Positions 26,782-36,979 are shown, counted from the stretch's first letter. The stretch: DNA of 64,000 bases from Clostridium peptidivorans (GCF_900205925.1 NZ_OAOD01000015.1:23684-87683); one strand, 5' to 3'. Program-made: numbers and translations. The notes: generated by a model not told the origin, from the sequence alone.

Positions 26782-28128
26782 ATGGCCATAGGTAGGCTAA
26801 AAGTTCAAGTTTTTAGAGGAAATACACTTACACCTGTAGATAATGCAAGAGTAACTATACTTCCAAGTAGTTCACAGCTTACAAGAGAAGCTCCCAAAGT
26901 ACTTAGAAGTGGTTCTTCAGGTATTACAGGAGAACTAGAGCTTACAGCTCCTCCACTAGAATATTCGCAGGCACCTACAAATAACCTTCCATATAGTTTA
27001 TATGATATTAGGATTGAGGCAGATGGATTTGTGCCTCAATTCATAGAGGGGTGTCAAGTGTTTCCAGATGTGGTTGCACTTCAACAAAGTAATCTTATTC
27101 CTCAGGCTACAAGGCAAGTACAGGTAGAGCAAACAATAACTGTTCAGCCAAATACATTAGTTGGAAATTTCTTGCCCAAGATACCAGAAGATCCCAATAG
27201 GCCAGATCCACCGCCACCTACAGGATTTGTAGTTTTGCCTGAACCTGTAGTTCCTGAATTTATAGTAGTTCATGCTGGAAGACCTGATGATGATTCGGCA
27301 CCTAATTATAATGTGAGGTATAGGGACTACATTAAAAATGTGGCATCTTGTGAAATATTTTCTACATGGCCAGAAAATACAATTAGGGCAAATGTTATGT
27401 GTATAATATCTTTTACATTAAACAGAATATACACAGAATGGTATAGAGGCAAGGGAAAAAATTTTGATATTACAAGTTCTACTGCTTTTGATCATGCCTT
27501 TAATTATGGTAGAAATATATATGATACGATAAGTGTTGTTGTAGATGAGTTGTTTGCAACCTATATGAAAAGACCCGATAGGAAGCAGCCACTACTTGCT
27601 CAGTACTGTGATGGCGTGAATGTACAATGTCCAGGATGGCTTACACAATGGGGTAGTAAATTCCTAGGTGATCAGGGAAGAACTCCATATGAAATATTAA
27701 CGAATTTTTATGGTAGTGACTTATCTTTAACTCGTGCAAAAGAGGTAGAAGGTATTCCTAAATCTTATCCTGGGACACCGCTACGCCAAGGGAGTAGAGG
27801 AACTGATGTTAGAACAATCCAAACTTATTTAAATAGAATAGCAGAAAATTATCCTGCTATTCCGAAGATACGAGTAGATGGAATATTTGGTCCAGAAACT
27901 GCAAGGTCTGTATCTGTATTTCAACAGATATTTAATTTACCACCTAATGGAGTAGTAGATTATGCTACTTGGTATAGTATATCAAATATATATGTAGGAG
28001 TTACACAAATAGCAGAACTAAGGGGTATAGAATATAGTGAGCTTAAAAATGGTATTTTTGTACCGCCAGCATATAGGGCAGGAACTAGAAATTTTATACC
28101 AACTGCCATGTATCCAGAAGAAGCTTAA
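26782..28128 (+). CDS. sleC: Spore cortex-lytic enzyme precursor SleC
   Basis: This 448-residue germination enzyme degrades spore cortex peptidoglycan after proteolytic activation by Csp proteases. It has an N-terminal pro-region (GRLKVQVFRGN...) and a central lytic domain (CEIFSTWPENTIRANVMCI to GWLTQWGSKFLG). A C-terminal peptidoglycan-binding repeat follows (GSRGTDVRTIQTYLNRI, VDGIFGPETARSVSVFQ). The length is close to that of characterised clostridial SleC. The start follows a GGAG site. It lies 20 kb from the fused Csp protease and ends at a strong palindromic terminator. Confidence 0.93.
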   Translation: MAIGRLKVQVFRGNTLTPVDNARVTILPSSSQLTREAPKVLRSGSSGITGELELTAPPLEYSQAPTNNLPYSLYDIRIEADGFVPQFIEGCQVFPDVVALQQSNLIPQATRQVQVEQTITVQPNTLVGNFLPKIPEDPNRPDPPPPTGFVVLPEPVVPEFIVVHAGRPDDDSAPNYNVRYRDYIKNVASCEIFSTWPENTIRANVMCIISFTLNRIYTEWYRGKGKNFDITSSTAFDHAFNYGRNIYDTISVVVDELFATYMKRPDRKQPLLAQYCDGVNVQCPGWLTQWGSKFLGDQGRTPYEILTNFYGSDLSLTRAKEVEGIPKSYPGTPLRQGSRGTDVRTIQTYLNRIAENYPAIPKIRVDGIFGPETARSVSVFQQIFNLPPNGVVDYATWYSISNIYVGVTQIAELRGIEYSELKNGIFVPPAYRAGTRNFIPTAMYPEEA

Positions 28129-28134
28129 AAAATT

Positions 28135-28154
28135 TCCCGGAAAATTTTCCGGGA
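28135..28154. terminator. Palindromic terminator after sleC
   Basis: A 20-nt GC-rich perfect palindrome (TCCCGGAAAA / TTTTCCGGGA) is flanked by T runs on both strands. It lies between the convergent sleC and SpoIID-like genes. Confidence 0.85.
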
Positions 28155-28159
28155 GATTT

Positions 28160-29926
28160 TTAATATAATTTAGTTAAATTTATATTTTTATAATAGGTAT
28201 TTAGGATGGCTTTGAAATCTTTCCCACTTCGGGATAGCGCCATAGCTCCATATTGACTCATACCTACACCATGACCATATCCGCCACCGTATATTGTAAA
28301 ATTATCATTAACTCTCTCAATAGAAAAAAATGAGGATGGTAAAAATTTATTATTTACTAGAGGTTCGCCTTTATGTCTTATAATAGGTATAATTTCACCT
28401 GTATAATCTTTATTAAGTCTTATAGCACTTCTAATATTATAGTCATTTTGTACATTTACTGTTGCATTAGAGAATATAAAGCTTATTTCTATTATATTTC
28501 CATACTTGCTACGGTTAATTACTTTAATATCCTTTAATTCTTTAAGTTCAGGGAAGTCTTTAGATGAATTGTTGGGCTTTATAGCTACATAATCTTTTCT
28601 GTTTTCAAATAAATACTTAAGTGATTTTATAAGCGATTTTTCAAGTGAAGTTTTTTTAATTTCTACATTCCATCTAAAGTAAGGTGATTCTAAATCTATT
28701 GCATCATATTTTGAACTTTTAAAAAAATTTAACCACTCTTCTTCATTCACCGGTAGCTTATTAATATTATTAATATAATATCCTGTAAAATAATAATTTT
28801 TACTTTCAGAAGTTCCATATTTTTTAAACCATACGTCATCATATAAGGTTCCAAGGCCAGGGGAGGTTGAGTAGTATTTAGCGTCTATAGGCTGATCTTT
28901 ATGTGTCATAATTATTCCTTTAGTTAAATTAACAGCTTCAGTTGCTATAGAGTTAGTAAGAGTATTATTATAAACTTGACTTTGAGTACTATCATCTACA
29001 TAAAATCCAAGTTCTGCAAATCTGCATTGTAGCATATCGGATAATGCATAAGTTCTTGCAGCGATAGCTTGACACTTTAAGGATTCCAAGCCTCCGGTAG
29101 TGGGCATTTCAGAGGGAACAACCTTAATTAGATAATCTTCTAAAGAGGTTTCATTAATCATAAGTAAATTATTATTTTTTTCAGAAGTTATTTCAAGAAT
29201 TCCACTATAAGAAGGAATAAAATCAGGACTACCTCTTTTTATAGAATTAACTTTTAGGTTTTCTCCTTTTATATAAAGTCTTTCTTTAAATTTTATTTCT
29301 TTATCATTTAATAAAACTGTCTTTGAAGTTATAATGATTTTACTATTTTTCGAAACATATAAATTTAAATCTTCTCTTAGACTATAGAGTAGAGCAGAAG
29401 ATAAACATTCTATCTCAATAGTTGAATGATAAATAGATGAAAACCCAGTGGTGGATATTGCAATTCTCATATTGGTATAATCCTCTGGAGTGATTATAAA
29501 TGTTTTTAATTTATTTATATTATCAAGATACATATTTAAATTATTTTTCCCTACTAATATTTTTTGGCTATCAGAAGGAACAAGTATCTTGCCATCATAA
29601 AAGTAATACTGCGATTTAGATGCAAGGGACATAGTTCCTTTCTTTTCAAGATCATAATTATCAATATTTTTTTTCATTACACGTTCCTTTAAAGGCAATT
29701 CCTCCTTGAGTGAAAATATACCTATAAAGTTATATTTATAGCTTAAGACTGTTCCCATATTAAAAGTTTTTGGTAGCTTTACTTTATGAAGTTTATTATT
29801 TATGTATACTTTCGTATATTGATTATATTTTCCAGCTACCACTGCATGAGTAACCTTTCTTGGGAAGAACAGTATAAAAGTGAGTATGATTAAAAAGATT
29901 ATTAGTAAATTCTTAGATTTAAACAA
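28160..29926 (-). CDS. SpoIID/LytB-domain protein
   Basis: This protein of about 588 residues has one N-terminal membrane anchor (NLLIIFLIILTFILFF) and an extracellular region. The SpoIID lytic-transglycosylase core contains VVPSEMPTTGGLESLKCQAIAARTYA-type residues near 270-290, DDSTQSQVYNN and the C-terminal GGGYGHGVGMSQYGA. SpoIID cleaves glycan strands during engulfment; this paralogue is longer through an unrecognised N-terminal half (about 40-260). The start is a TTG at 29926 preceded by GAGAGGTGG. It is monocistronic. Confidence 0.85.
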   Translation of the reverse strand: MFKSKNLLIIFLIILTFILFFPRKVTHAVVAGKYNQYTKVYINNKLHKVKLPKTFNMGTVLSYKYNFIGIFSLKEELPLKERVMKKNIDNYDLEKKGTMSLASKSQYYFYDGKILVPSDSQKILVGKNNLNMYLDNINKLKTFIITPEDYTNMRIAISTTGFSSIYHSTIEIECLSSALLYSLREDLNLYVSKNSKIIITSKTVLLNDKEIKFKERLYIKGENLKVNSIKRGSPDFIPSYSGILEITSEKNNNLLMINETSLEDYLIKVVPSEMPTTGGLESLKCQAIAARTYALSDMLQCRFAELGFYVDDSTQSQVYNNTLTNSIATEAVNLTKGIIMTHKDQPIDAKYYSTSPGLGTLYDDVWFKKYGTSESKNYYFTGYYINNINKLPVNEEEWLNFFKSSKYDAIDLESPYFRWNVEIKKTSLEKSLIKSLKYLFENRKDYVAIKPNNSSKDFPELKELKDIKVINRSKYGNIIEISFIFSNATVNVQNDYNIRSAIRLNKDYTGEIIPIIRHKGEPLVNNKFLPSSFFSIERVNDNFTIYGGGYGHGVGMSQYGAMALSRSGKDFKAILNTYYKNINLTKLY

Positions 29927-30096
29927 ACTTCCACCTCTCAAAGTAAATTCTTTAATTTATGATTATTATAATATCATATAAATTATAACCCATTATATTT
30001 TGTAAAAACATGAATAATAAGTTATAATTTATATAAAAGTGATTTTTTATCCAATAGGATAACAGTATTTTAATATATTTATTAGGGGGAAGGTTA

Positions 30097-31896
30097 ATGA
30101 AAGGTACAATAGTTGCTACATGGTTAAAAACTTGTAGAAATCTTTATAAAGATGAAGTAGTAAATAAGGCAATGGAAACTGTGGGATGGAATAGGAGTAA
30201 GATATTTTCTCCTGTGGAAACTGTAGAGGATTCTCAAGTAAAAAAAGTAATAGAATATATAGCTGATGAAAATAATATAAGTGAAAAAGAATTATGGAAA
30301 AGTATAGGGATAGATAATATCACTGCATTTCATAATGATTTTCCAGCATTTTTTGAACATGAAAATTTATATTCCTTTTTTAAATCAATGTTTGATGTGC
30401 ATGTGGTAATGACTAAGAAATTCCCAGGGGCAAAACCACCTTTGGTTACTATAGAACCTATTTCAAGCAATGAGGCTATATTTTACTATAAATCTGATAG
30501 GGGAATGTTCGATTATTTCTTAGGACTTACAGAAGGAAGCATAAGGTTTTTTAAAGAAAATATAAAAATACAGGAAGTTGAAAGAGATAAAAATTCTCTA
30601 AAACTTAAATTAACCTTTGAAAATGATATATATTACAAAAAGGTTTATAGATTTAATAAAATTATGTCATTAGGATTTATAAAGGACATAGGAATAAAAG
30701 TAGGAATAATTACATTTGCAACATCTTTAATAAGCACATTAGGATTTATTGGAGCAAACAATATTGTAAAAGTATTATCTATATCAGTTATAAATGGAGT
30801 GCTTTCGTATATAGCTTCTAGTATGTTAATGGCACCTAAGAAGGCAATAAAAGAAGAAATTGAAAAGATAGTAAGTAATAAGTACATAGAAGACGGAGAC
30901 ATTGTGACAGGAGATAGTTTCGAAGACATATTTGCACTTTTAAAACAATATAAAAGAAATATAAAAGCTGATTTTGTAGGATTTAAAGGTGTTACAGATG
31001 AAATGCATACATTTGCAGATAGAATAAATAATATTAGTAGTTTCATGAATCAAACATCAGAAGAAATATCTGGAGTTGTAGATCAAGTGGCAGAAAGTGC
31101 TGTAAGTCAAGCTGAAAATACTGAGCATGCTGTGACTGTGCTAAGTGATAATATACAAAATTTAAAGAAAATAGTAAACAGTGAAAATAGTAATAAGTTA
31201 GAGCTTGAAAGAGCAATCAATAAAATTAACACTAGCTATGAATACGTAGTAAATAGTAGTCAAAATATTATGTTGAACCTTCAAAAATTTCAACAAGTAA
31301 GGGATAAAGGAATAGAGCTTCAAAATAAGGCTAAGGATATAACAAATATTGTTTCTATGGTATCTCAAATATCTGAACAAACAAATTTATTAGCTTTAAA
31401 TGCTTCTATAGAGGCAGCAAGGGCAGGAGAGCAAGGAAGAGGCTTTGCAGTAGTTGCAGAAGAGGTAAGAAAGCTTGCAGAAGAAACTAAAAATGCTGTG
31501 GGGGAAATTAATATTAATTTAATTAGCTTTGCAGAACAAACAAAAATTCTTTCTGAAGAAATAGATACACAATATGTAATATTAGAAGGTGAAACTAAAA
31601 ATTTGGAAAATGTTAAGGATATAAGTTATGAAGCGACCACTTCAGTTAAAACTGTATCATCTTCTATGATAGAGACCATTAATGAATTAAATAATGAAGC
31701 TAATTTAATTTCAAGTGTATTTGAAAATATAGAATCCTTAGCAGCTATTGCACAAGAAAATTCTGCATCATCTGAAGAAGTAAGCGCTAATGTTTCTAGC
31801 TATACTAATGAATTAAAGAAACTTATTAATAATATTAAAGAATTCAAGAAAGTTACAGAAAGCTTTAAAGGAGAACTTTCTAAATACATAATATAA
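30097..31896 (+). CDS. H-NOX (heme NO/O2-binding) methyl-accepting chemotaxis protein
   Basis: This 599-residue protein starts with an H-NOX domain (1 to about 180) that keeps the proximal heme ligand H102 ([11 protein letters not shown]), the heme-propionate motif Y131-x-S133-x-R135 and Y140. Two membrane segments (about 205-255) are followed by the methyl-accepting signalling helices with the tip [19 protein letters not shown]. It should bind NO or O2 through heme on the cytoplasmic side and steer CheA signalling. The same architecture is known in Caldanaerobacter and C. botulinum. GGGGGAAGG precedes the ATG. Confidence 0.93.
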   Translation: MKGTIVATWLKTCRNLYKDEVVNKAMETVGWNRSKIFSPVETVEDSQVKKVIEYIADENNISEKELWKSIGIDNITAFHNDFPAFFEHENLYSFFKSMFDVHVVMTKKFPGAKPPLVTIEPISSNEAIFYYKSDRGMFDYFLGLTEGSIRFFKENIKIQEVERDKNSLKLKLTFENDIYYKKVYRFNKIMSLGFIKDIGIKVGIITFATSLISTLGFIGANNIVKVLSISVINGVLSYIASSMLMAPKKAIKEEIEKIVSNKYIEDGDIVTGDSFEDIFALLKQYKRNIKADFVGFKGVTDEMHTFADRINNISSFMNQTSEEISGVVDQVAESAVSQAENTEHAVTVLSDNIQNLKKIVNSENSNKLELERAINKINTSYEYVVNSSQNIMLNLQKFQQVRDKGIELQNKAKDITNIVSMVSQISEQTNLLALNASIEAARAGEQGRGFAVVAEEVRKLAEETKNAVGEININLISFAEQTKILSEEIDTQYVILEGETKNLENVKDISYEATTSVKTVSSSMIETINELNNEANLISSVFENIESLAAIAQENSASSEEVSANVSSYTNELKKLINNIKEFKKVTESFKGELSKYII

Positions 31897-31903
31897 TAAT
31901 GAA

Positions 31904-31961
31904 TGGGAGGTGAAGGCTGCTTTTATAGTAAATAAGTTTTATTTACAGCAGCTTTCCTATG
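31904..31961 (+). promoter_or_regulatory. Hairpin between ribosome-binding site and PAP2 start
   Basis: GGGAGGTGAA at about 31904-31913 is followed by a hairpin (GCTGC/GCAGC plus GTAAAT/ATTTAC), which ends just before the only ATG of the PAP2 frame at 31959. Folding would bring the ribosome-binding site close to the start; no other site is visible. Confidence 0.35.
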
Positions 31962-32612
31962 GAACATCTTCATAATGTGCTCTTTTGCAAATGGAAGGAA
32001 ATATCAAAACGAGCGGCGTTTAGTTTAGTAATTCCAGCTATAAGTATGATATATCCTATTTTAAATAGACCAAGTGAAGGGGCAGCTGTTATGCATACAT
32101 TTATAGATGACATCATTCCGTTTAATGCTTTTTTTGTAGTACCATATGTGTTATGGTATGCCTATGTAGCGTGGTTTTTATTATATCTTTGTATAAAAGA
32201 TAAGGATAATTACTTTAAACTCTTAACCAGCTTAGCAATAGGAATGTTGATAAGCTATGGAGTGTTTTATTTCTATCCATCTCATGTGGCAAGACCTATA
32301 ATAGCAAAAAAAGATGTTTTTTCAGAGCTGGTAGCATTTATATATCAAAGGGATAATCCTTACAATTGTTTCCCAAGTATTCATGTTTTAAATTCATTAT
32401 TAGTTGCTATGTATGTAAATGCAAGTTATAAAGTAAAGATAGGAACAAAAATAACTTGTAGTGTGCTAGCCACATTAATAATCATGTCTACTTTATTTAT
32501 AAAGCAACACTATTTTGTAGATGTAATAGGAGCTATATTTTTAGGGTGTACATTATTCAAGTTAATGAATATTATAACGACTAAACAGATAAGAGATACA
32601 AGAAACCTGTAG
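31959..32612 (+). CDS. PAP2-family membrane phosphatase
   Basis: This 217-residue protein has five or six membrane segments. The PAP2 catalytic motifs are visible as FPSIHVLNS (P-S-x-H) and KQHYFVDVIGA (His and Asp of motif 3), and HVARP may be the remnant of motif 1. Such enzymes dephosphorylate lipid phosphates or carry out inositol-phosphoryl transfer at the membrane. It lies 62 nt downstream of the H-NOX receptor gene and may share its transcript. The stop codon lies inside the terminator stem. Confidence 0.8.
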   Translation: MEHLHNVLFCKWKEISKRAAFSLVIPAISMIYPILNRPSEGAAVMHTFIDDIIPFNAFFVVPYVLWYAYVAWFLLYLCIKDKDNYFKLLTSLAIGMLISYGVFYFYPSHVARPIIAKKDVFSELVAFIYQRDNPYNCFPSIHVLNSLLVAMYVNASYKVKIGTKITCSVLATLIIMSTLFIKQHYFVDVIGAIFLGCTLFKLMNIITTKQIRDTRNL

Positions 32613-32632
32613 ATAATATTATCTACAGGTTT
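32603..32632. terminator. Bidirectional terminator overlapping the PAP2 stop codon
   Basis: A 30-nt near-perfect palindrome (AAACCTGTAGATAAT and its complement) is followed by Ts on both strands. It serves the convergent PAP2 and radical SAM genes. Confidence 0.85.
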
Positions 32633-33529
32633 TTAGACACCTCTCATATCAAACTTTGGAACAAAACTTTCTTTTACTGTACCTTCTTCTTGTATAAAGC
32701 CTTGAGTAATTCCTATAGAAATGCAATAATCTATAAATGATTCATATATTTTAGGATTTATAGGCTTGTTTATTTCAGGATAATCCTTAGCTTTATTTAA
32801 AGGAGTATACTGATTCATTATGCTAACATACACTAAATCTTTAAATTTATTATGAATATAATCTATTATTTTCTTTGAGTCAAATAATAGTCCCGGGAGC
32901 ATCATATGTCTTATTATAACCCCATTCTTTATTATGCCATTTTCGTCAAACTCACAGTTACCCACTTGAGCTACCATTTCCTCAATAGCAAGTGAGGCAT
33001 GCTTAAAATAATTAGGAGCATTGGAATACTTTATGGCAAATTTATCATTGTAATACTTTAAATCAGGAAGAAATATATCTATATATCCTTTTAAGGACTT
33101 TATAGTTTCTATATTTTCATAGGAGCTAGTATTGTATATTATAGGTATATAAAGGCCACTAGCTTTAGATATATCAAGGGCTTCTATTATTTGTGGAACA
33201 TAGTGAGTAGGAGTCACAAGGTTTATATTATGAGCACCATTTTCTTGTTGCTCTAAGAAAATTTCACTAAGTCTTTTTATAGATATTTCTTTTCCTACAT
33301 GCTTTTGACTAATTGAATGATTTTGACAAAATACGCAAGACAAGTTACACTCTGAAAAAAATACTGTCCCAGAACCCTTTGTCCCAGAAATACAAGGCTC
33401 TTCAAAATGATGTAAAGATACTCGAGCTACCTTAGGATTTATAGTTGCTCTACAGAATCCTTTTTCACTATTTAACCTATTTGTATTGCAATTTCTTGGA
33501 CATAACTTACACTGAGAAAGTATATTCAT
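32633..33529 (-). CDS. Radical SAM protein (PflA-like, COG1313)
   Basis: This protein of about 298 residues has an N-terminal cysteine cluster (CKLCPRNC, GFCRA) and the radical-SAM motif CNLSCVFC near residue 67. It then has the TPTHYVP and DIFLPDLKYY segments typical of the COG1313 pyruvate-formate-lyase-activase-related family. It should bind a 4Fe-4S cluster and SAM; the substrate is unknown. The ATG at 33529 has GAGGTG 9 nt upstream. Confidence 0.85.
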   Translation of the reverse strand: MNILSQCKLCPRNCNTNRLNSEKGFCRATINPKVARVSLHHFEEPCISGTKGSGTVFFSECNLSCVFCQNHSISQKHVGKEISIKRLSEIFLEQQENGAHNINLVTPTHYVPQIIEALDISKASGLYIPIIYNTSSYENIETIKSLKGYIDIFLPDLKYYNDKFAIKYSNAPNYFKHASLAIEEMVAQVGNCEFDENGIIKNGVIIRHMMLPGLLFDSKKIIDYIHNKFKDLVYVSIMNQYTPLNKAKDYPEINKPINPKIYESFIDYCISIGITQGFIQEEGTVKESFVPKFDMRGV

Positions 33530-33590
33530 CAAATCAAACACCTCATTTGTTTTAATTACAAATAATAATTATACAGCAAATATTATTATT

Positions 33591-34643
33591 TTAAAACATA
33601 CATTTATTTTTAAAATAAAATATAAAGCATTGTACTATAAATATTAGCCCTACAGCTCCAAAGGCTGGATATAAAAAAGTTATAAGATTTACAAATCCTA
33701 TTTGAGAAATTAGGATAGCTAAAGTTAGTATAAGAAAACATGCGATTTTATAAGGAATTTTAAATTTTTGTTCTAAAGTCTTGCTTACGCTAAATACATC
33801 AGACACTTCAGTAGAAAACATTTCAAGCCAAATAATAGCTAAAAGCATTACTTGAATTGCTCCTCCAAATCTATTAGAAACATATAATAGTGGAATTTCG
33901 TAATTAAATATATAAGGAATATTTAAAATTAATAAAAGATTTATTATAAATGATAGTATAGTGAGTCCTAAAGCACCTATAACTACTCCTGTGTAAGTCA
34001 TTTTGAAATTGTTTATTTCCCTACTTAAAGGTACCATTACTCCGCTAGATGATAATATATTAAAGCTGCCATAAAGAAGGCACGAAAGTACCCAAGGGGA
34101 TTTATAGGGTTTAATGCTCTTTACATACGATATATTCATATTGTCATAAAAGAAAAGATATAGTATAAATACTGTTATTATTACTAAAAATAATGAAGGA
34201 ACTATAATTGAGTTTATTTCTATAAGACCTTTGGTGTCACGAAAAAGAAAAATAACTGCTAGAAAAGCCATGATAATAAGTCCAACCCATTTTGAAACAT
34301 TAAAGTACTGATGTATTAAAGCGCCGCTTCCTGCAAGAATAATTGAAGCACTACTAATCAAAAATAATGTAGTAAATATATGTGTAGCTTTTCCAAGCAA
34401 ACCTGGACTTATAAGCATTATCAAATCATTATAAGATTTTAAATTATGTTTTTGAGATAAATTCACTATTATATAGTAAGTAGATATATATAACATACAG
34501 CATATAAATATGCCTATAAAGCTTTTATACCCATAAGTTGAGAAAAATTGTTTGATTTCTTGACCAGAAGCGAGTCCAGCTCCCACAATAGTGCCTATAA
34601 AAACTGCAGAAATTTGTAAGGTGGTGATCATTTTTTTAATCAT
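33591..34643 (-). CDS. YkvI-family membrane transporter
   Basis: This 350-residue protein has about ten transmembrane segments. It opens with the LeuT-fold-like signature FIGTIVGAGLASGQEIKQFF, where the broken first helix would bind substrate and sodium. YkvI proteins are uncharacterised amino-acid/sodium-type transporters. The start is preceded by AGGAGA. It stands alone on the minus strand, divergent from a lipoprotein gene. Confidence 0.8.
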   Translation of the reverse strand: MIKKMITTLQISAVFIGTIVGAGLASGQEIKQFFSTYGYKSFIGIFICCMLYISTYYIIVNLSQKHNLKSYNDLIMLISPGLLGKATHIFTTLFLISSASIILAGSGALIHQYFNVSKWVGLIIMAFLAVIFLFRDTKGLIEINSIIVPSLFLVIITVFILYLFFYDNMNISYVKSIKPYKSPWVLSCLLYGSFNILSSSGVMVPLSREINNFKMTYTGVVIGALGLTILSFIINLLLILNIPYIFNYEIPLLYVSNRFGGAIQVMLLAIIWLEMFSTEVSDVFSVSKTLEQKFKIPYKIACFLILTLAILISQIGFVNLITFLYPAFGAVGLIFIVQCFIFYFKNKCMF

Positions 34644-34766
34644 ATCTTCTCCTTTTATTAAAATACTTTTCTATATATGTATATATATAATTTATAAAAA
34701 AATGATTTTTCAACTAAAAATTTATTTTTGTGAAAGACTATATTGCAAGAGGAAGGAGGAATTCAT

Positions 34767-35882
34767 ATGAAGATAAAAAGATGTATTAGTGTGATTTTAA
34801 GCTTATTAGTTAGTATATCTTTATGCGGCTGTGGGCTTATGTCTTCTAAAAATAAGCAAAGTGATGAACCAGTCAAGGAATTTGATATAAAGGCAGCGGA
34901 AAGCATTGCGGAAAACTACGTAAAGTATTTGATGCAAGAGGATTATGAAAAAGCAAACAAGTTTTATTCAAAAAAGTTATCTAAAACAACCAAAACTACA
35001 GAAAAGCAACCATTAAAAATAAAAGGATATAATATAGAAGAAGTTAATGAGGTTGGTAATTCAGGAACTTTTAAAATTAAAGTGATTCGATCTAATGAAA
35101 CTCAGCCTTATGCATCCTTAGATGAATATTCTATAAAAGTAATACATGAAGAAAAGGAATATAAGATAGATGCCATACAAAGCACTTCAGAAAAGGAAGC
35201 TAGAGCAGATAAAAGTCAAATAAGATTAAAAAGTAAAAGTAATGTAGAATCAAATTTAATTATAGATACATCGGGGCTACCAAATTACGCATTTGCAAAG
35301 GATGACAAAGCAAAAACTCACAAGATACTAGTGCCTAAGGATAATTATGGATCCATGTCATTTAGCTTTCATGGATATGATATAGCGGTAACTACATACA
35401 ATGATAGATATTCTTTTGCTGGACTTGTAAAAATAGATGAAAGTATGCCAACGCAAGGAGGAAAAGGAGAGCAAGGAGGCCAAGGTGGTCAAGGAGGTCA
35501 AGGACAAGGCGGTGCAGCTGCAGGTGCAGGTGGCTTAAGAGAAAAACCCATAGGAAAGGAAATTACGCCTCTTGATATATTAGAAAATGCCAAAATAGAC
35601 TTTTTAACTTTTTCGGCAGATGAAAAATATATACTTATACAATATACAAAAAAGAGTGGAGGGAAATGCATAAGATTGTATACAAGCGAAGGTGGGGATT
35701 TAATACCTTATGAATTTGAACAAAACTATCCAATAGATAAGGTTGATATAGTATATTCCTGTTTTTGTGAAGGAGTACTAAATTACGAGGTTATTCCACG
35801 TACAAATTCTGATAAAGCTATAGGAAAATATATAGGAAGATGGCAGTTGGATTTAAAAGAATTTAAACCTTCAAAGATGTAG
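34767..35882 (+). CDS. Lipoprotein with Gly/Gln-rich linker, unknown
   Basis: This 371-residue protein has a lipoprotein signal (KIKR, hydrophobic core, lipobox SLCGC near residue 18). A domain resembling DUF4878-type small lipoproteins (AAESIAENYVKYLMQEDYEKANKFYSK) covers about 35-130. A low-complexity linker of GGQ repeats lies at about 230-255, followed by a C-terminal domain of about 110 residues that I do not recognise. GGAAGGAGG precedes the ATG at 34767; the frame is open a little further upstream but without support. It probably sits on the outer face of the membrane. Confidence 0.72.
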   Translation: MKIKRCISVILSLLVSISLCGCGLMSSKNKQSDEPVKEFDIKAAESIAENYVKYLMQEDYEKANKFYSKKLSKTTKTTEKQPLKIKGYNIEEVNEVGNSGTFKIKVIRSNETQPYASLDEYSIKVIHEEKEYKIDAIQSTSEKEARADKSQIRLKSKSNVESNLIIDTSGLPNYAFAKDDKAKTHKILVPKDNYGSMSFSFHGYDIAVTTYNDRYSFAGLVKIDESMPTQGGKGEQGGQGGQGGQGQGGAAAGAGGLREKPIGKEITPLDILENAKIDFLTFSADEKYILIQYTKKSGGKCIRLYTSEGGDLIPYEFEQNYPIDKVDIVYSCFCEGVLNYEVIPRTNSDKAIGKYIGRWQLDLKEFKPSKM

Positions 35883-35898
35883 AGTTAATTGAAAGAAA

Positions 35899-35930
35899 GG
35901 TACTCATAAATTATAATATTTATGAGTACC
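35899..35930 (+). terminator. Terminator of the lipoprotein gene
   Basis: A 13-bp perfect stem (GGTACTCATAAAT and complement) with a 6-nt loop is followed by TTATTACTTA. Confidence 0.75.
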
Positions 35931-35960
35931 TTATTACTTAAAAAAATAAGAGGTGTATAT

Positions 35961-36899
35961 ATGAAAAATTTTGGAGACAAAAGATATAATAGTTTAAATT
36001 ATTTTCTTAGAAATAAATTTGGAGATAAAATATTTAAAATATCCTTAGATGCAGGATTTTCATGTCCTAATAGAGATGGAACTATTAGCAGTGGAGGATG
36101 TGTGTTTTGTAGTGCAAGAGGTTCTGGGGATTTTGCAGGAGATAGAAAATTTTCTATATCCAATCAATTTGAAGATAGAAAAAAAATGATGAAAAATAAA
36201 TGGAAGGAAGGAAAATATATAGCATATTTTCAGGCTTATACTAACACATATGCTCCTATAGAGGAATTAAGAGAAAAATATAATCAAGCATTAAAGGAAG
36301 ATGGAGTAATAGGGCTTGCTATAGCCACTAGACCTGACTGCTTAGATGAAGAAGTTTTAAATTTATTAAGTGAAATCAATAAAAAAACTTATTTATGGAT
36401 AGAACTAGGATTACAAACAATTCATGAAAAAACAGCAGGAATAATTAATAGGGGATATTCTCTAGAAGTATTTGAAAAAGCTTTAAATGAACTTAGGAAA
36501 AGAGATATAGATGTAGTAACACATGTAATATTTGGACTTCCAGAGGAAGAAAAAGAGGATATGCTTGAAACTGTAAGGTATTTATCACATCAAGATATCC
36601 AGGGAATAAAATTTCATCTGCTTCATTTAATGAAGGATACTCCTATGGTAAGCTTATATGACGAAGGCAGATTAAAATTTTTAGAACAAGAAGAGTATAT
36701 AGATATAATTTGTGAGTCAATTGCAATGCTTCCAGAAACTATTGTTATACACAGGCTTACAGGAGATTCGCCCCGAAATCTTCTTATAGGTCCACAGTGG
36801 AGTTTAAAAAAGTGGGAGATATTAAATGGTATAGATAAAAACCTTCAGAAAAGGAACTTACACCAAGGAATTTATTACAATACAAAAAATTATCGATAG
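35961..36899 (+). CDS. TIGR01212-family radical SAM protein (YhcC-like)
   Basis: This 312-residue protein has the radical-SAM cysteines in the form typical of this family (CPNRDGTISSGGCVFCSARG, residues about 33-52). They are followed by YFQAYTNTYAPIEELR, IATRPDCLDEEVL and ELGLQTIHEKT. It is soluble and uses SAM and a 4Fe-4S cluster; the bacterial YhcC homologue has no settled substrate but is often tied to tRNA or nucleoside modification. The ATG at 35961 follows AGAGGTG; upstream codons belong to the terminator. Confidence 0.87.
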   Translation: MKNFGDKRYNSLNYFLRNKFGDKIFKISLDAGFSCPNRDGTISSGGCVFCSARGSGDFAGDRKFSISNQFEDRKKMMKNKWKEGKYIAYFQAYTNTYAPIEELREKYNQALKEDGVIGLAIATRPDCLDEEVLNLLSEINKKTYLWIELGLQTIHEKTAGIINRGYSLEVFEKALNELRKRDIDVVTHVIFGLPEEEKEDMLETVRYLSHQDIQGIKFHLLHLMKDTPMVSLYDEGRLKFLEQEEYIDIICESIAMLPETIVIHRLTGDSPRNLLIGPQWSLKKWEILNGIDKNLQKRNLHQGIYYNTKNYR

Positions 36900-36979
36900 T
36901 TTTGAAATTTATGTAAATTGAGTAAATATTGCCTAGGTGGTAAAATATTATATATTAAAAGTTATTAGGAGGGAATTAT

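Noticed and set aside
35455..35530. Direct repeats suggesting a CRISPR or mobile element
   Set aside because: They are in-frame GGQ codon repeats within a lipoprotein gene; there are no spacers or terminal inverted repeats.
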